A DNA stretch of 64,000 nt from Pseudomonas orientalis (GCF_002934065.1 NZ_CP018049.1:1176501-1240500); one strand, 5' to 3'; counted from the first letter of the stretch, positions 17,871 through 26,350 are shown. The notes: generated by a model not told the origin, from the sequence alone. Made by a program: numbers and translations.

Positions 17871-18170
17871 ATGTGCGGACTCTGCGGATTGCTCGGCGAA
17901 GACCTGCACTGGAGCGACCCCCTGGGCGACGAGTTGCCCAGGCGCCGCGAACGCCTGCGCCGGATCGCGGCGATCAACCAGGTGCTGGCGGTGTTCCGGC
18001 TCAAGGTTGAAGACTTCCAGGGTGCGTCCTATCTGCTGCTGGGCGCTACCGGCAAACAGGCCCTGGCCAGCGGCCTGGATCAGCTGTGGCAGGCGGCCCA
18101 GGACATGCTCGGTCGTCCGTTGGACCCCCTCGACCCACGCCTGTTGGATCACTTGGAGTCCACCCCATGA
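17871..18170 (+). CDS. Small CGLC protein of unknown function
   Basis: 99-aa protein beginning MCGLCGLLGEDLHW. ATG 17871 follows the SDR stop by 13 bases, and the TGA overlaps the CobW start by 4 bases, so it is a real operon member. The N-terminal Met-Cys-Gly-Leu-Cys-Gly resembles the exposed Cys of class II glutamine amidotransferases. At 99 aa it cannot contain that domain. The alternative is a CxxC metal site, which fits a neighbour that is a metallochaperone-type GTPase. The rest is helical (RRERLRRIAAINQVLAVFRL). I do not recognise a named family. Confidence 0.8.
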   Translation: MCGLCGLLGEDLHWSDPLGDELPRRRERLRRIAAINQVLAVFRLKVEDFQGASYLLLGATGKQALASGLDQLWQAAQDMLGRPLDPLDPRLLDHLESTP

Positions 18171-19141
18171 GCATCACCCTCAACGTCATCACCGGTTTTC
18201 TCGGCAGCGGCAAGACCACCTTGCTCAAGCGCCTGTTGCAGGGTGAAAGCCTGGGCGACACCGCGTTGCTGATCAACGAATTCGGCGACGTCGGCATCGA
18301 CCATCTGCTGGTGGAAGACATCGCGCCCGACACGGTGCTGCTGCCCAGCGGTTGCGTGTGCTGCTCGATCCGTGGCGAGCTGAAGGAGGCGCTGCTGACC
18401 TTGCTGCAACGTCGCGAGCGCGGTGAAATCCCGGCATTCAAGCGGGTAATCCTGGAAACCACCGGCCTGGCCGACCCGGCGCCCATCCTCGCCACCTTGA
18501 ATAACGACGTGCAACTGCGCGGGCGTTTGCACATCGGCTTGGTGATTACCCTGGTGGACGCCAGCCACGCCGTCCTGCAGGAACGCCTGCACCCGGAGTG
18601 GCTGGCCCAGGTGGCGGCGGCGGATCGTGTGTTGGTGAGCAAGACCGATCTGGCGGGCGACTGCACGGCACTGCGCGCACATTTGCGGGCGCTCAATGCC
18701 GGCACGCCGATCCTCGATACCCATGCCATTCACAGCGGCGACCAACTGCTGCTTGGCGAAGGCCTGCGCAGCGCCGAACCGGCCATTGAAGTCAGCCGCT
18801 GGCAGTTGCATCAGACCACCACGGCCAGCCACGGCACCGCGCAAGTGTGCAGCCTGACCTTCGACCAGCCTTTGGATTGGGTCGGTTTCGGGGTGTGGTT
18901 GTCGATGCTGTTAAGATGCCACGGCGAACGAATCCTTCGTGTCAAAGGACTGCTCAACGTGAACGCCAGTAACACCCCCATCGTCATTCATGGCGTGCAG
19001 CACTGCCTGCATGCGCCGGTGCATCTGCCTGCGTGGCCGGGCAGCGACCGGCAATCGCGCCTGGTGTTTATCCTGCGCGGCCTCGACCCTGCGCTGTTGC
19101 GCCGCTCCTTTGATGTGTTCTCGCGGCGGTTCGCAGCATGA
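18167..19141 (+). CDS. CobW/COG0523 G3E-family GTPase
   Basis: 324-aa GTPase of the family that inserts or chaperones metals (Zn, Co) into enzymes. It has the P-loop GFLGSGKTTLL (residues 10-20), the family metal motif GCVCC (Cys63-X-Cys65-Cys66), ETTGLADPAP, and SKTDLA as the NKxD-type base-recognition motif. The C-terminal CobW domain is present (FGVWLSMLLRCHGERILRVKGLLN). It overlaps both neighbours by ATGA junctions, suggesting tight co-expression with the CGLC and PotD-like proteins. A reasonable client is the metal-dependent deacetylase-fold hydrolase of the same cluster; that is inference. Confidence 0.88.
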   Translation: MSITLNVITGFLGSGKTTLLKRLLQGESLGDTALLINEFGDVGIDHLLVEDIAPDTVLLPSGCVCCSIRGELKEALLTLLQRRERGEIPAFKRVILETTGLADPAPILATLNNDVQLRGRLHIGLVITLVDASHAVLQERLHPEWLAQVAAADRVLVSKTDLAGDCTALRAHLRALNAGTPILDTHAIHSGDQLLLGEGLRSAEPAIEVSRWQLHQTTTASHGTAQVCSLTFDQPLDWVGFGVWLSMLLRCHGERILRVKGLLNVNASNTPIVIHGVQHCLHAPVHLPAWPGSDRQSRLVFILRGLDPALLRRSFDVFSRRFAA

Positions 19142-20313
19142 TCACGTTGAGGGTCCTCGGCACGTCGGTCACCTTGCTCGAATGCCTGCGCGTGCGGGCC
19201 GAGCAGGAACTGGGTATCCGCCTGGTGTATCAGGTGCACGACGTTGAACAGGCCCAGCGCATCGCGGTGATGCAGCCCGAAAGCTACGACCTGTACGACC
19301 AGTGGTTTCACAATGTCGATTTCGTGTGGCCGGCCCGGGCGATCCAACCCATCGACACCCGGCGCGTCGCGTTGTGGCACGAGATCAATGACCTGCCCAA
19401 GCGCGGACGCCTGTCGCCCGATGATCGCCTGGGCAGCGGCAGCGTGCCCAGCGAGCGGTTGTTCGTGCAGCGCGATGGCAGCCTGGGCAGCACGGTTACC
19501 GAGCGCATCAGCATGCTGCCCCTGACCCACAACGCCGACAGCTTTGCCTACCGTCCCGAGCGTATGCCCGACGGGTTTTGCCACGGCAATGAAAGCTGGG
19601 GCTGGCTGTTGGACCCCGCGTGGCGCGCGCGCACGGCCTTGCAAAGCGACGCCGCCATCGGCGCCCTGGACGCCGCCTTGGCGGTGCAGGGGGCAGGGCT
19701 GGCCAGCTTCAAGGACATCGGCAACATGAGCATCGAAGAGATCGATTTGCTGGCCGACGTCCTGGTGCGCAAGCAGAAGGAAGGCCACTTTGCGGCGTTC
19801 TGGTCCGATGACGAAGAAGCCGCGCAATTGATGCTCAGCCCCAGCATCGATATCCAGAGCCTGTGGTCGCCGACCTTGATGCGCCTGCACCGCGCCGGGG
19901 TGAAATACCGCCTGGCGGTGCCACGTGAAGGCTATCGGGCCTGGTTTGGTGGGTTGTCATTATCGCGCCATGCCCAAGGCGCGGTGCTGGATGCGGCCTA
20001 TGCTTACTTGAATTGGTGGCTGTCGGGCTGGCCCGGGGCGGTGATGGCTCGGCAGGGCTATTACATCGGTAATCCGGCGCGCAGTCGCGATCACTTGAGC
20101 CGTGCGGAGTGGGATTACTGGTACGCGGGCAAGCCTGCGCGAGAGCAACTGCCGGGAAGCGATGGTCTGCCGCTGATCGATATTGGCGAAGTGCGCGACG
20201 GCGGCTCCTATGAACAGCGCATGGGGCATATTGCGGTATGGAATTCGGTCATGGATGAGCACAACTACCTGGTGCGGCGCTGGGGGGATTTCATGCGGGC
20301 CCGGCGAGGCTGA
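19138..20313 (+). CDS. PotD-like solute-binding-fold protein without signal peptide
   Basis: 391-aa protein resembling periplasmic binding proteins of spermidine/putrescine-type ABC transporters (pattern ESYDLYDQWFHNVDFVWPA near the N-terminus, AAYAYLNWWLSGWPG and a GYYIGNP segment towards the C-terminus). It begins MITLRVLGTSVTLLECLRVR with no signal peptide or lipobox. The start is fixed by ATGA overlap with the CobW gene, and no ABC permease or ATPase gene is nearby. It is therefore unlikely to be a conventional transport receptor. A cytoplasmic ligand carrier, sensor or enzyme built on the same fold is more likely. It is the last gene of the cluster, followed by an intrinsic terminator. 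Confidence 0.75.
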   Translation: MITLRVLGTSVTLLECLRVRAEQELGIRLVYQVHDVEQAQRIAVMQPESYDLYDQWFHNVDFVWPARAIQPIDTRRVALWHEINDLPKRGRLSPDDRLGSGSVPSERLFVQRDGSLGSTVTERISMLPLTHNADSFAYRPERMPDGFCHGNESWGWLLDPAWRARTALQSDAAIGALDAALAVQGAGLASFKDIGNMSIEEIDLLADVLVRKQKEGHFAAFWSDDEEAAQLMLSPSIDIQSLWSPTLMRLHRAGVKYRLAVPREGYRAWFGGLSLSRHAQGAVLDAAYAYLNWWLSGWPGAVMARQGYYIGNPARSRDHLSRAEWDYWYAGKPAREQLPGSDGLPLIDIGEVRDGGSYEQRMGHIAVWNSVMDEHNYLVRRWGDFMRARRG

Positions 20314-20376
20314 CGCGCAGCGTCACGGGATGCATTCCCACGCGGAGCAAGGGAACGAGCCTTCAGCGGCGCAAAG

Positions 20377-20412
20377 AAAAGGCGGTTACCTGTTGAAGGT
20401 AACCGCCTTTTT
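20377..20412. terminator. Bidirectional intrinsic terminator
   Basis: AAAAGGCGGTTACC, loop TGTTGAA, GGTAACCGCCTTTTT: a perfect 12-base-pair GC-rich stem flanked by A-run and T-run. It works on both strands between the PotD-like gene and the convergent gcd gene. Confidence 0.93.
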
Positions 20413-20429
20413 AATACCGCCAGTCTTGC

Positions 20430-22847
20430 TTATTCCGGCAGTTTGAACGCCATCACGTAGTCACCCTGCTTGGTGCCCAGGGAGCCATGACCGCCGGCCA
20501 TGACCAGCACGTATTGCTTGCCGTCCTTGCCGGTGTACGTCATCGGGGTGGTTTGCGCGCCTGCAGGCAGGCGGCCTTCCCACAGTTGCTTGCCGTTTTT
20601 CACGTCGTAGGCACGCAGGTACTGGTCGAGGGTGCCGCTGAGGAACGCGACGCCACCGGCGGTGGTGAACGTACCGCCCAGGCTCGGCACGCCCATGGTC
20701 AGCGGGATCGGGATCGGCGAGCTGTCACGCACGGTGCCGTTCTTGTGCATCCAGATGGTCTGATGGGTGGTCAGGTCGACCGCTGCCACGTAACCCCACG
20801 CCGGCGCCTGGCACGGCAGGCCCATCGGCGACAGCAGCGCTTCGAGGATCACACCGTACGGTGCGCCTTTGTTTGGCTGTATGCCTTCGGTTTCGCTGAC
20901 GCGCGGGCCTTGTTTGGCGATGTCGGCGGCCGGGATCAGCTTCGATTTGAACGCCATGTAGCTCGGGTTCACGAAGGCGATCTGGCGCACCGGGTCAACC
21001 GAGATGCCGCCCCAGTCGAACACACCGAAGTTACCCGGATAAACGATCGAGCCTTGCAACGATGGCGGGGTGAACGGGCCGTCGTAGCGCAGCGACTTGA
21101 AGTCGATCCGGCAGATCAGTTGGTCGAACGGCGTCACGCCCCACATATCACGCTCCTTGAGGGGCGGTGGCATGAAGTTCAGGTCAGACTTGGGTTGGGT
21201 CGGGGACGTGCGATCACCGGCCACTGCGCCTTGCGGTACAGGGATTTCGTTGATCGGAACCACTGGCTGACCGTTGCTGCGGTCCAGCACGTAGATGCTG
21301 CCTTGCTTGGTCGATGCCATCACTGCTTGCTTGACGCCGTCAGCAGTCTTGATATCGATCAGCGACGGCTGGCCGCCCACGTCCATGTCCCACAGGTCAT
21401 GATGGGTGAACTGGAAGGTCCACTTCACATGGCCGCTGTCGATGTCCAGGGCGGTCAGGCCGGCAGCGTATTTTTCCGAGTCGTCAGTACGGTCGCCGCC
21501 GTATTGATCGGGCATCTGGTTGCCCATCGGCAGGTAGAGCATGCCGAGTTTTTCATCCACGGCGAACATGGACCACATGTTCGGCGAGTTGCGGGTGTAA
21601 GTCTTGCCTTCGGCCAACGGGGTGGTGTCGTCCGGGTTGCCGCTGTCCCAGTTCCACACCAGCTTGCCGGTGTGCACGTCGAACGCACGGATCACGCCGC
21701 TTGGCTCGTCGGTGGAAACGTTGTCGGTCACGTGACCGCCGATGACCACCAGGTTTTTGGTCACGGCCGGTGGCGAGGTGGAGTAGTAGCCGCCTGGCGC
21801 GAAGCTGCCGATGTTGGCACGCAGGTCGACCTGGCCTTTGTCACCGAAGTCTTCGCACATCTTGCCGGTGTCGGCGTTCAGGGCGATCAGACGGGTGTCG
21901 GCGGTCGGCACGAAGATGCGTTTCGGGCAGGCGTTCGGCGCGGCGGCGAGGCTGGCGCTGCCGGTCGGGCTCTGCTCGGAGGCATAGGCGGCGTCGTCGT
22001 GGTACGACACGCCACGGCAGGTCATGTGTGCCCAACCCTTGAAGTTTTCAGCACCCTGGGTGGTGATCTTCGGGTCGAAACGCCAGATTTCCTTGCCGGT
22101 GTCAGGGTCCAGGGCAATCACCTGGCTGTGCGGGGTGCACACGTACAGCATGCCGTTGACTTTCAGCGGGGTGTTTTCCGCGGTGGTTTCACCGGGATCG
22201 CCCGCGCCGGGAATGTCACCGGTACGGAAGGTCCAGGCCGGCACCAGCTTGTGCGCGTTTTCCGGGGTGATCTGCGCCAGTGGCGAGTAACGGTCACCGA
22301 AGGCCGAGCGGCCATAGGAATTCCAGTCACCGTCGGCCTGGGTCGGCGCAGCGCTGGCCATACCAGGCACCGCGTCGCGGTCGAGTTGGCCGGTCTTGAC
22401 CATTTCACCTGGATTAGTGAACTGGCTGGCCAGGGCGGTAGCGCCCGCCAGCACCACGGCTACGCTCAGCGCGCCGGTGCCCAGCGGCGCGGCCTGACCA
22501 CGCAGCAACGGACGGCGAAACCACGGCAGCAACATGACGATGCCCAGGGCGAACAGCAGGGCCAGGCGCGGCACCAGTTGCCACCAGTCCAGGCCCACTT
22601 CCCACAGTGCCCACACGGTGCTGGCGAACAGCACCAATGCGTACAGGCCCAGCGCAGCACGGCGGGTGGCCAGCAGCAATACGCCGGTCAGGGCGATGCC
22701 GATACCGGCCAGCAGGTAATACAGCGAGCCGCCGAGCATGCTCAGCTTGACCCCACCGGCCAGTAAGGCCAGCCCCATGATCAGCAGCAATACGCCCAGC
22801 AACCTGGGCAGCAGGCGGCTTGGGCTTGAGGCACCATCAGTGCTCAT
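20430..22847 (-). CDS. gcd: Membrane-bound PQQ-dependent glucose dehydrogenase
   Basis: 805-aa quinoprotein that oxidises glucose to gluconate in the periplasm and passes electrons to ubiquinone. This is the direct oxidation pathway of pseudomonads and the source of mineral-phosphate-solubilising acid. The first about 140 residues carry five membrane segments (LLGVLLLIMGLALLAGG onward). The remainder is the eight-bladed PQQ propeller, with repeated W-motif segments such as GKEIWRF, GKLVWNW, GKQLWEG and the GDWNSYGRSAFGDRYSPL entry. The start has GGAG 9 bases upstream. It converges on the catabolic cluster and shares its terminator. Confidence 0.93.
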   Translation of the reverse strand: MSTDGASSPSRLLPRLLGVLLLIMGLALLAGGVKLSMLGGSLYYLLAGIGIALTGVLLLATRRAALGLYALVLFASTVWALWEVGLDWWQLVPRLALLFALGIVMLLPWFRRPLLRGQAAPLGTGALSVAVVLAGATALASQFTNPGEMVKTGQLDRDAVPGMASAAPTQADGDWNSYGRSAFGDRYSPLAQITPENAHKLVPAWTFRTGDIPGAGDPGETTAENTPLKVNGMLYVCTPHSQVIALDPDTGKEIWRFDPKITTQGAENFKGWAHMTCRGVSYHDDAAYASEQSPTGSASLAAAPNACPKRIFVPTADTRLIALNADTGKMCEDFGDKGQVDLRANIGSFAPGGYYSTSPPAVTKNLVVIGGHVTDNVSTDEPSGVIRAFDVHTGKLVWNWDSGNPDDTTPLAEGKTYTRNSPNMWSMFAVDEKLGMLYLPMGNQMPDQYGGDRTDDSEKYAAGLTALDIDSGHVKWTFQFTHHDLWDMDVGGQPSLIDIKTADGVKQAVMASTKQGSIYVLDRSNGQPVVPINEIPVPQGAVAGDRTSPTQPKSDLNFMPPPLKERDMWGVTPFDQLICRIDFKSLRYDGPFTPPSLQGSIVYPGNFGVFDWGGISVDPVRQIAFVNPSYMAFKSKLIPAADIAKQGPRVSETEGIQPNKGAPYGVILEALLSPMGLPCQAPAWGYVAAVDLTTHQTIWMHKNGTVRDSSPIPIPLTMGVPSLGGTFTTAGGVAFLSGTLDQYLRAYDVKNGKQLWEGRLPAGAQTTPMTYTGKDGKQYVLVMAGGHGSLGTKQGDYVMAFKLPE

Positions 22848-23184
22848 AGTGTGTTTCTCCGTTACGTTGGAATTATGTAACCCCGTGCTTCATTCACTGT
22901 AGATGACGATTCGGCACGGGCTTGGTTCATCGTTTTTTTTGGTTTTTTCTGTGGATAAACGGGTTATCCACAGGCAAGCAATAACACCCCATGCGCAGGT
23001 CTATTTCAGACAGCGCTGTCTTTGCGTACAGGGAGGTTCGGCAAAAAGGGTCGACCGGGAGGTGAGGCGTTTCAGATTGTTGCGAAGGATAATGCGGCGG
23101 GGCATTTTGAGAAAGGGTGAATCGCAAGATGCATCATTTCAGATTTGGTAACAGTGACAGATAGTCGCTGCCTGAATAGCCTTT
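22848..23184. other. gcd upstream region
   Basis: This gap upstream of gcd holds no supported gene. It contains a short inverted repeat GTTAC-N11-GTAAC at 22861-22881, directly before the gcd ribosome-binding site, T-tracts at 22932-22949, and the pair of inverted DnaA-box matches listed separately. Small frames here show no coding features. The gcd promoter must lie here, but I cannot point to a convincing -35/-10. Confidence 0.5.
22950..22972. promoter_or_regulatory. Two perfect DnaA boxes in inverted orientation
   Basis: TGTGGATAA and TTATCCACA, both perfect matches to the DnaA box, face each other across 5 bases (ACGGG), about 100 bases upstream of gcd. The hairpin is preceded, not followed, by T-tracts, so it is not an intrinsic terminator on either strand. 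It may bind DnaA for titration or gene control; the palindrome alone could also be the site of another regulator. Confidence 0.5.
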
Positions 23185-23285
23185 GTAGGAGCGAGCTTGC
23201 TCGCGAAAAAACCACTGGCGCCGCGTGTGTTCAGGAAGCACGCGTTATCGTTGACGGTTTTCGCGAGCAAGCTCGCTCCTACAGG
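23185..23285 (+). repeat. REPIN (family B)
   Basis: GTAGGAGCGAGCTTGCTCGC and its inverse, with a spacer containing GCGCCGCGTG and ATCGTTGACG shared with the element at 14731. It lies directly after the znuD-like stop codon and probably marks the end of that transcript. It is the last REP-type element I can find in the window. Confidence 0.9.
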
Positions 23286-23299
23286 AGGCGAGGTGGGGG

Positions 23300-25318
23300 T
23301 TAGAAGGTGGTGCGGATGCCGAACTGCACACTGCGCCCCGGTGCCGGCGCGATGTCGCGCAGGATCGAGCTGGCATAGCGCACCGTCTGGTTGGTCAGGT
23401 TTTCACCGTTGACGAACGCCAGCCATTGGCTGCCACCCACATTGAAGTGGTAACCCGCACTGGCGCCGAGGGTGGTATAGCCATCGGTGCCGCTTTCGTT
23501 ACTCGGCACACGGCCCTGGCCGGCGGCGTGTTCTACGTCGATACGCGCCTGCCAGCGGTCCAGTTCCCAGAGCAACCCGCTGTTCACGCGCAGCGGCGCA
23601 ATGCGCGGCAGGGCTTCGCCCGTGTCCAGGTTGGTCGCGCGGGTGTAGTCGCCCGACAGCTCCAGGGCGAACTTGCCGTAGGCGCCTTCGCCGAGTTTCC
23701 AGTGATCCTGGGCTTCGAAGCCGGCGAAACGGGCGCGTACGCCCGAATAGCTGTACTCGGGAATACCGCCGGCGTCCTCTTCACCTTCGTCGTTCAACGT
23801 ACGGCCAGTGCCGAGCAAGCCGATGTAATTGGAGAAGCGGCTGTAGAACACGCCGAAGCTGCCTTTATGGGTGCCGTTGTCGAAGCGCAGGGCCAGGTCG
23901 CTGGACACGGCTTTTTCCTTGGACAGGTTGGCATCGCCCAATTCGTAGGTGCCGGTGGCGACGTGGGCACCATTGGCGTACAGCTCGTAGAACGTGGGCG
24001 CACGCTCGGTGTAGCCCAACGTTGCAGCCAGGGACCAGATCGGCGTCAGGCTGTAAACCGCGCCGGAGGACAGGCTGCCCGCGGTGAAGTCACTGGCCTT
24101 GTCGGCATTGGCGAAGCGCGCGTTGCCCTTGGCATCCGGGTCGACGCTGGTGTGTTCCAGGCGCCCGCCGAGGCTGAGCTTCAGGCGTTCGCTGGCTTGC
24201 ATCTCTTCAAGGATAAACAGTGCACCGGCGTTGGTGTCGGTCTGGGGCACGAAGGCTTCTTCGCCCAGGGCCGAGAACTCGTTGCGGGTCACCTGGGCGC
24301 CGACCACGCCATCGAATGGGCCGACAGGCTGGTGACGGGCTTCAACGCGGGCTTCATAGCCTTTGTTCTTGAAGGTGGTACCCGTCTCGCCACCTTCGAT
24401 TTCGCGGTGTTCGTAGTCGGTATAGCCCGCGTCGAGTTTCACCGAGGTGAACGGCCCTTGCAGGTTACGGATCTCGGACGCGAAGGCGTAGTGCTCCTGC
24501 TGCATGCGGATGCGCACATCCTGCTCGGCCGGCGAGCCGTAGTTACTGTCGTAGTTGCTGTAGGACAGCCCCGCGTAGCCGTCATCCCAAGTGTAGGAAC
24601 CGCCTACGGCACCGCCATCCTGGCGCCCGTCGCTGTTGCCCAGGCGGCCGTTCTTGCCGGGGCCATCCTCGGTGTCGGGGGCATGGCGGCTACGCGCAGA
24701 GCCCGGGATTTTCAAGTCGTTGAATTCCCGCGCGTTGGCGTCCAGGTGCAAGGCGAAGGTGCCATCGCCGGCCTCCAGCTTGCCCGCGCTGCTGCGGGTG
24801 GTGTCGGCGCCGCCGTAGCGCAGTTCACCGGCACCGTGGATGCCTTCGATGGCGGCGGTGGGGATGCGGTTGTCAAAGGTATTGACCACGCCGCCGATGG
24901 CGCTGCCGCCGTACAGCAAGGCCGCCGGGCCGCGCACGATTTCAATGCGGTCGACGTTGATCGGGTCCAGCGGCACGGCATGGTCATAGGACAGCGACGA
25001 TGCATCCAGCGCACCCACGCCATTGCGCAGGAGGCGAATACGGTCACCGTCCTGGCCACGAATGATCGGCCGGCTGGCGCCCGGGCCAAAGTAGGAAGAC
25101 GACACCCCCGGCTGCCTGTTCAGGGTCTCGCCAAGGCTGCCTTTTTGCTGCAGGGTCAGCTCATCGCCTTCCAGCACGGTGGTGGGCGAGGCGAGCTGTT
25201 CGCTGCCCAGGGGATTGGCGGTGATGATTTGCGGTTGCAGCTCCAGGGCGTGGGCTTCGGAGCAGATCAGCAGGGCGGCGGCGAGCGGGGACAAACGCCA
25301 GAAACAGGAGACGGACAT
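23300..25318 (-). CDS. znuD: TonB-dependent outer-membrane receptor, ZnuD-like
   Basis: Outer-membrane transporter of 672 aa for zinc, powered by TonB. From ATG 25318 it has a signal peptide (LSPLAAALLICSEAHA), then a plug domain with GASRPIIRGQDGDRIRLLRNG and IVRGPAALLYGGSAIGGVVN. A long beta-barrel follows, with His/Asp-containing loops (SARSRHAPDTEDGPG), ending in the aromatic VQFGIRTTF. The frame is open to 25366, but that would place the start inside a palindromic Zur box; ATG 25318 has AAGGAA 8 bases upstream. The Zur box is the main evidence for zinc rather than another metal. P. aeruginosa PA0781, in the same neighbourhood, is a zinc-regulated receptor. Confidence 0.88.
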   Translation of the reverse strand: MSVSCFWRLSPLAAALLICSEAHALELQPQIITANPLGSEQLASPTTVLEGDELTLQQKGSLGETLNRQPGVSSSYFGPGASRPIIRGQDGDRIRLLRNGVGALDASSLSYDHAVPLDPINVDRIEIVRGPAALLYGGSAIGGVVNTFDNRIPTAAIEGIHGAGELRYGGADTTRSSAGKLEAGDGTFALHLDANAREFNDLKIPGSARSRHAPDTEDGPGKNGRLGNSDGRQDGGAVGGSYTWDDGYAGLSYSNYDSNYGSPAEQDVRIRMQQEHYAFASEIRNLQGPFTSVKLDAGYTDYEHREIEGGETGTTFKNKGYEARVEARHQPVGPFDGVVGAQVTRNEFSALGEEAFVPQTDTNAGALFILEEMQASERLKLSLGGRLEHTSVDPDAKGNARFANADKASDFTAGSLSSGAVYSLTPIWSLAATLGYTERAPTFYELYANGAHVATGTYELGDANLSKEKAVSSDLALRFDNGTHKGSFGVFYSRFSNYIGLLGTGRTLNDEGEEDAGGIPEYSYSGVRARFAGFEAQDHWKLGEGAYGKFALELSGDYTRATNLDTGEALPRIAPLRVNSGLLWELDRWQARIDVEHAAGQGRVPSNESGTDGYTTLGASAGYHFNVGGSQWLAFVNGENLTNQTVRYASSILRDIAPAPGRSVQFGIRTTF

Positions 25319-25345
25319 CGGACATTCCTTGGCAGGATTTTGATA

Positions 25346-25370
25346 AGAGATGTTACAATATAACATCTCT
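25346..25370. promoter_or_regulatory. Zur box
   Basis: AGAGATGTTA-CAATA-TAACATCTCT is a perfect 10-base inverted repeat around a 5-base centre. It matches the GATGTTATAATATAACATC-type Zur operator of gamma-proteobacteria almost exactly and ends 28 bases upstream of the znuD-like start. Zur with zinc would repress; zinc starvation would induce. Confidence 0.93.
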
Positions 25371-25487
25371 TTTTAGCCTGAGAAGGGGAACTTTTTCCGG
25401 CCGGCTATATTCAATGCAGTGCTTCCACCGTTACGCCCCGTCGGCTAAGGTGCGCGGCTGTGTTTCCTCTCCTGCAAAAGGCCCGGC

Positions 25488-25721
25488 ATGACCGCGACAA
25501 GCAACGACCCACTCCACGGCGTGACCCTGCAACACGTCCTCACCACGCTGGTGGCGCATTACGAATGGAGCGGCCTGGCCGAGCGTATTGATATCCGCTG
25601 CTTCAAGAGCGATCCCAGTATCAAGTCGAGCCTGACCTTCCTGCGCAAGACCCCTTGGGCCCGTGAAAAAGTCGAAGGGTTGTACGTCAAGCTGATGCGC
25701 ACCAAACGCCCGCTGGACTGA
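25488..25721 (+). CDS. VF530 family small protein
   Basis: 77-aa protein belonging to the VF530 (DUF2132) family. Nearly the whole chain is the conserved domain: [38 protein letters not shown] and [13 protein letters not shown]. Members are small compact proteins suggested from structure to bind nucleic acid; no cellular role is established. It lies 4 bases upstream of the membrane-protein gene and is probably co-transcribed with it. Confidence 0.88.
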   Translation: MTATSNDPLHGVTLQHVLTTLVAHYEWSGLAERIDIRCFKSDPSIKSSLTFLRKTPWAREKVEGLYVKLMRTKRPLD

Positions 25722-25725
25722 ACCC

Positions 25726-26349
25726 ATGAAGCGTTTTGTCGCGACGGCGGCGCTTGCCGGCTGGGTGGGGTTGGCGATCCAGCAATACCTGATCCTTTAT
25801 TCACGCTGGTCCATTGAAGCCAGCCTGCTGGGTGGGGTGGTGAGTTTTTTCAGTTTCTTCACCGTGTTGACCAACACCCTGGTGGTGGTGGTGTTGAGCT
25901 ACGCCTGGGTCAACCGGGAGTCAGCCGGCAAACGGTTTTTCCTGGCACCTCACATCAGCAGTGGAGTCGCCGTGAGCATTGTGGTGGTGAGCCTGGCCTA
26001 CAACCTGCTGCTGCGGCATTTGTGGAGCCCTGAAGGCTTTCAATTTATTGCCGATGAATTGCTGCACGACGTGATGCCGTTGCTGTTTCTGATTTATTGG
26101 TGGCGCTGTGTGCCCAAGGGGTATCTGCGCCTCAAGCACATCGGCGCCTGGGTGATTTACCCATTGATGTACTTCGCGTATGTGCTGATGCGTGGGCGTT
26201 TGCTTGGGCAATATCAGTACCCGTTCATCGATGTGGACCGCCTCGGTTATCCACAAGTGTTTGTGAATGCCGGGGGGATTCTGGCGGGGTTTGTGGCGAC
26301 AGCGTTGGTGATGGTGGGGCTGGATAAATTCATCAAGCCCCGGTCCTGA
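25726..26349 (+). CDS. Pr6Pr family integral membrane protein
   Basis: 207-aa protein with about six transmembrane segments (GWVGLAIQQYLIL, FFSFFTVLTNTLVVVVLSY, GVAVSIVVVSLAYNLLL, VMPLLFLIYWW, WVIYPLMYFAYVLMRG, GGILAGFVATALVMVGL). The FFTVLTNTL, HDVMPLLF and YPFIDVDRLGY motifs are characteristic of Pr6Pr proteins. Function is unknown. It follows VF530 and converges with the siderophore-interacting protein gene, whose stop is 1 base away. Confidence 0.85.
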   Translation: MKRFVATAALAGWVGLAIQQYLILYSRWSIEASLLGGVVSFFSFFTVLTNTLVVVVLSYAWVNRESAGKRFFLAPHISSGVAVSIVVVSLAYNLLLRHLWSPEGFQFIADELLHDVMPLLFLIYWWRCVPKGYLRLKHIGAWVIYPLMYFAYVLMRGRLLGQYQYPFIDVDRLGYPQVFVNAGGILAGFVATALVMVGLDKFIKPRS

Positions 26350-26350
26350 C

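Noticed and set aside
17871..18170. Class II glutamine amidotransferase, from the MCGLCG start
   Set aside because: At 99 aa it lacks the rest of the domain; only the first residues resemble it, so it was left as unknown.
20487..22766. A 759-codon plus-strand frame opposite gcd
   Set aside because: Stop-free antisense frame caused by codon bias. The gcd product on the other strand is unmistakable and the antisense protein is a low-complexity His/Gln/Arg/Val mix.
22950..22972. Possible replication origin because of the DnaA boxes
   Set aside because: Only two boxes, no dnaA/dnaN/gyrB context and no long AT-rich unwinding region; treated as a regulatory or titration site.
23426..25363. A 645-codon plus-strand frame opposite the TonB receptor
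   Set aside because: Same reason: an antisense shadow with no ribosome-binding site or domain, crossing the Zur box at its end.
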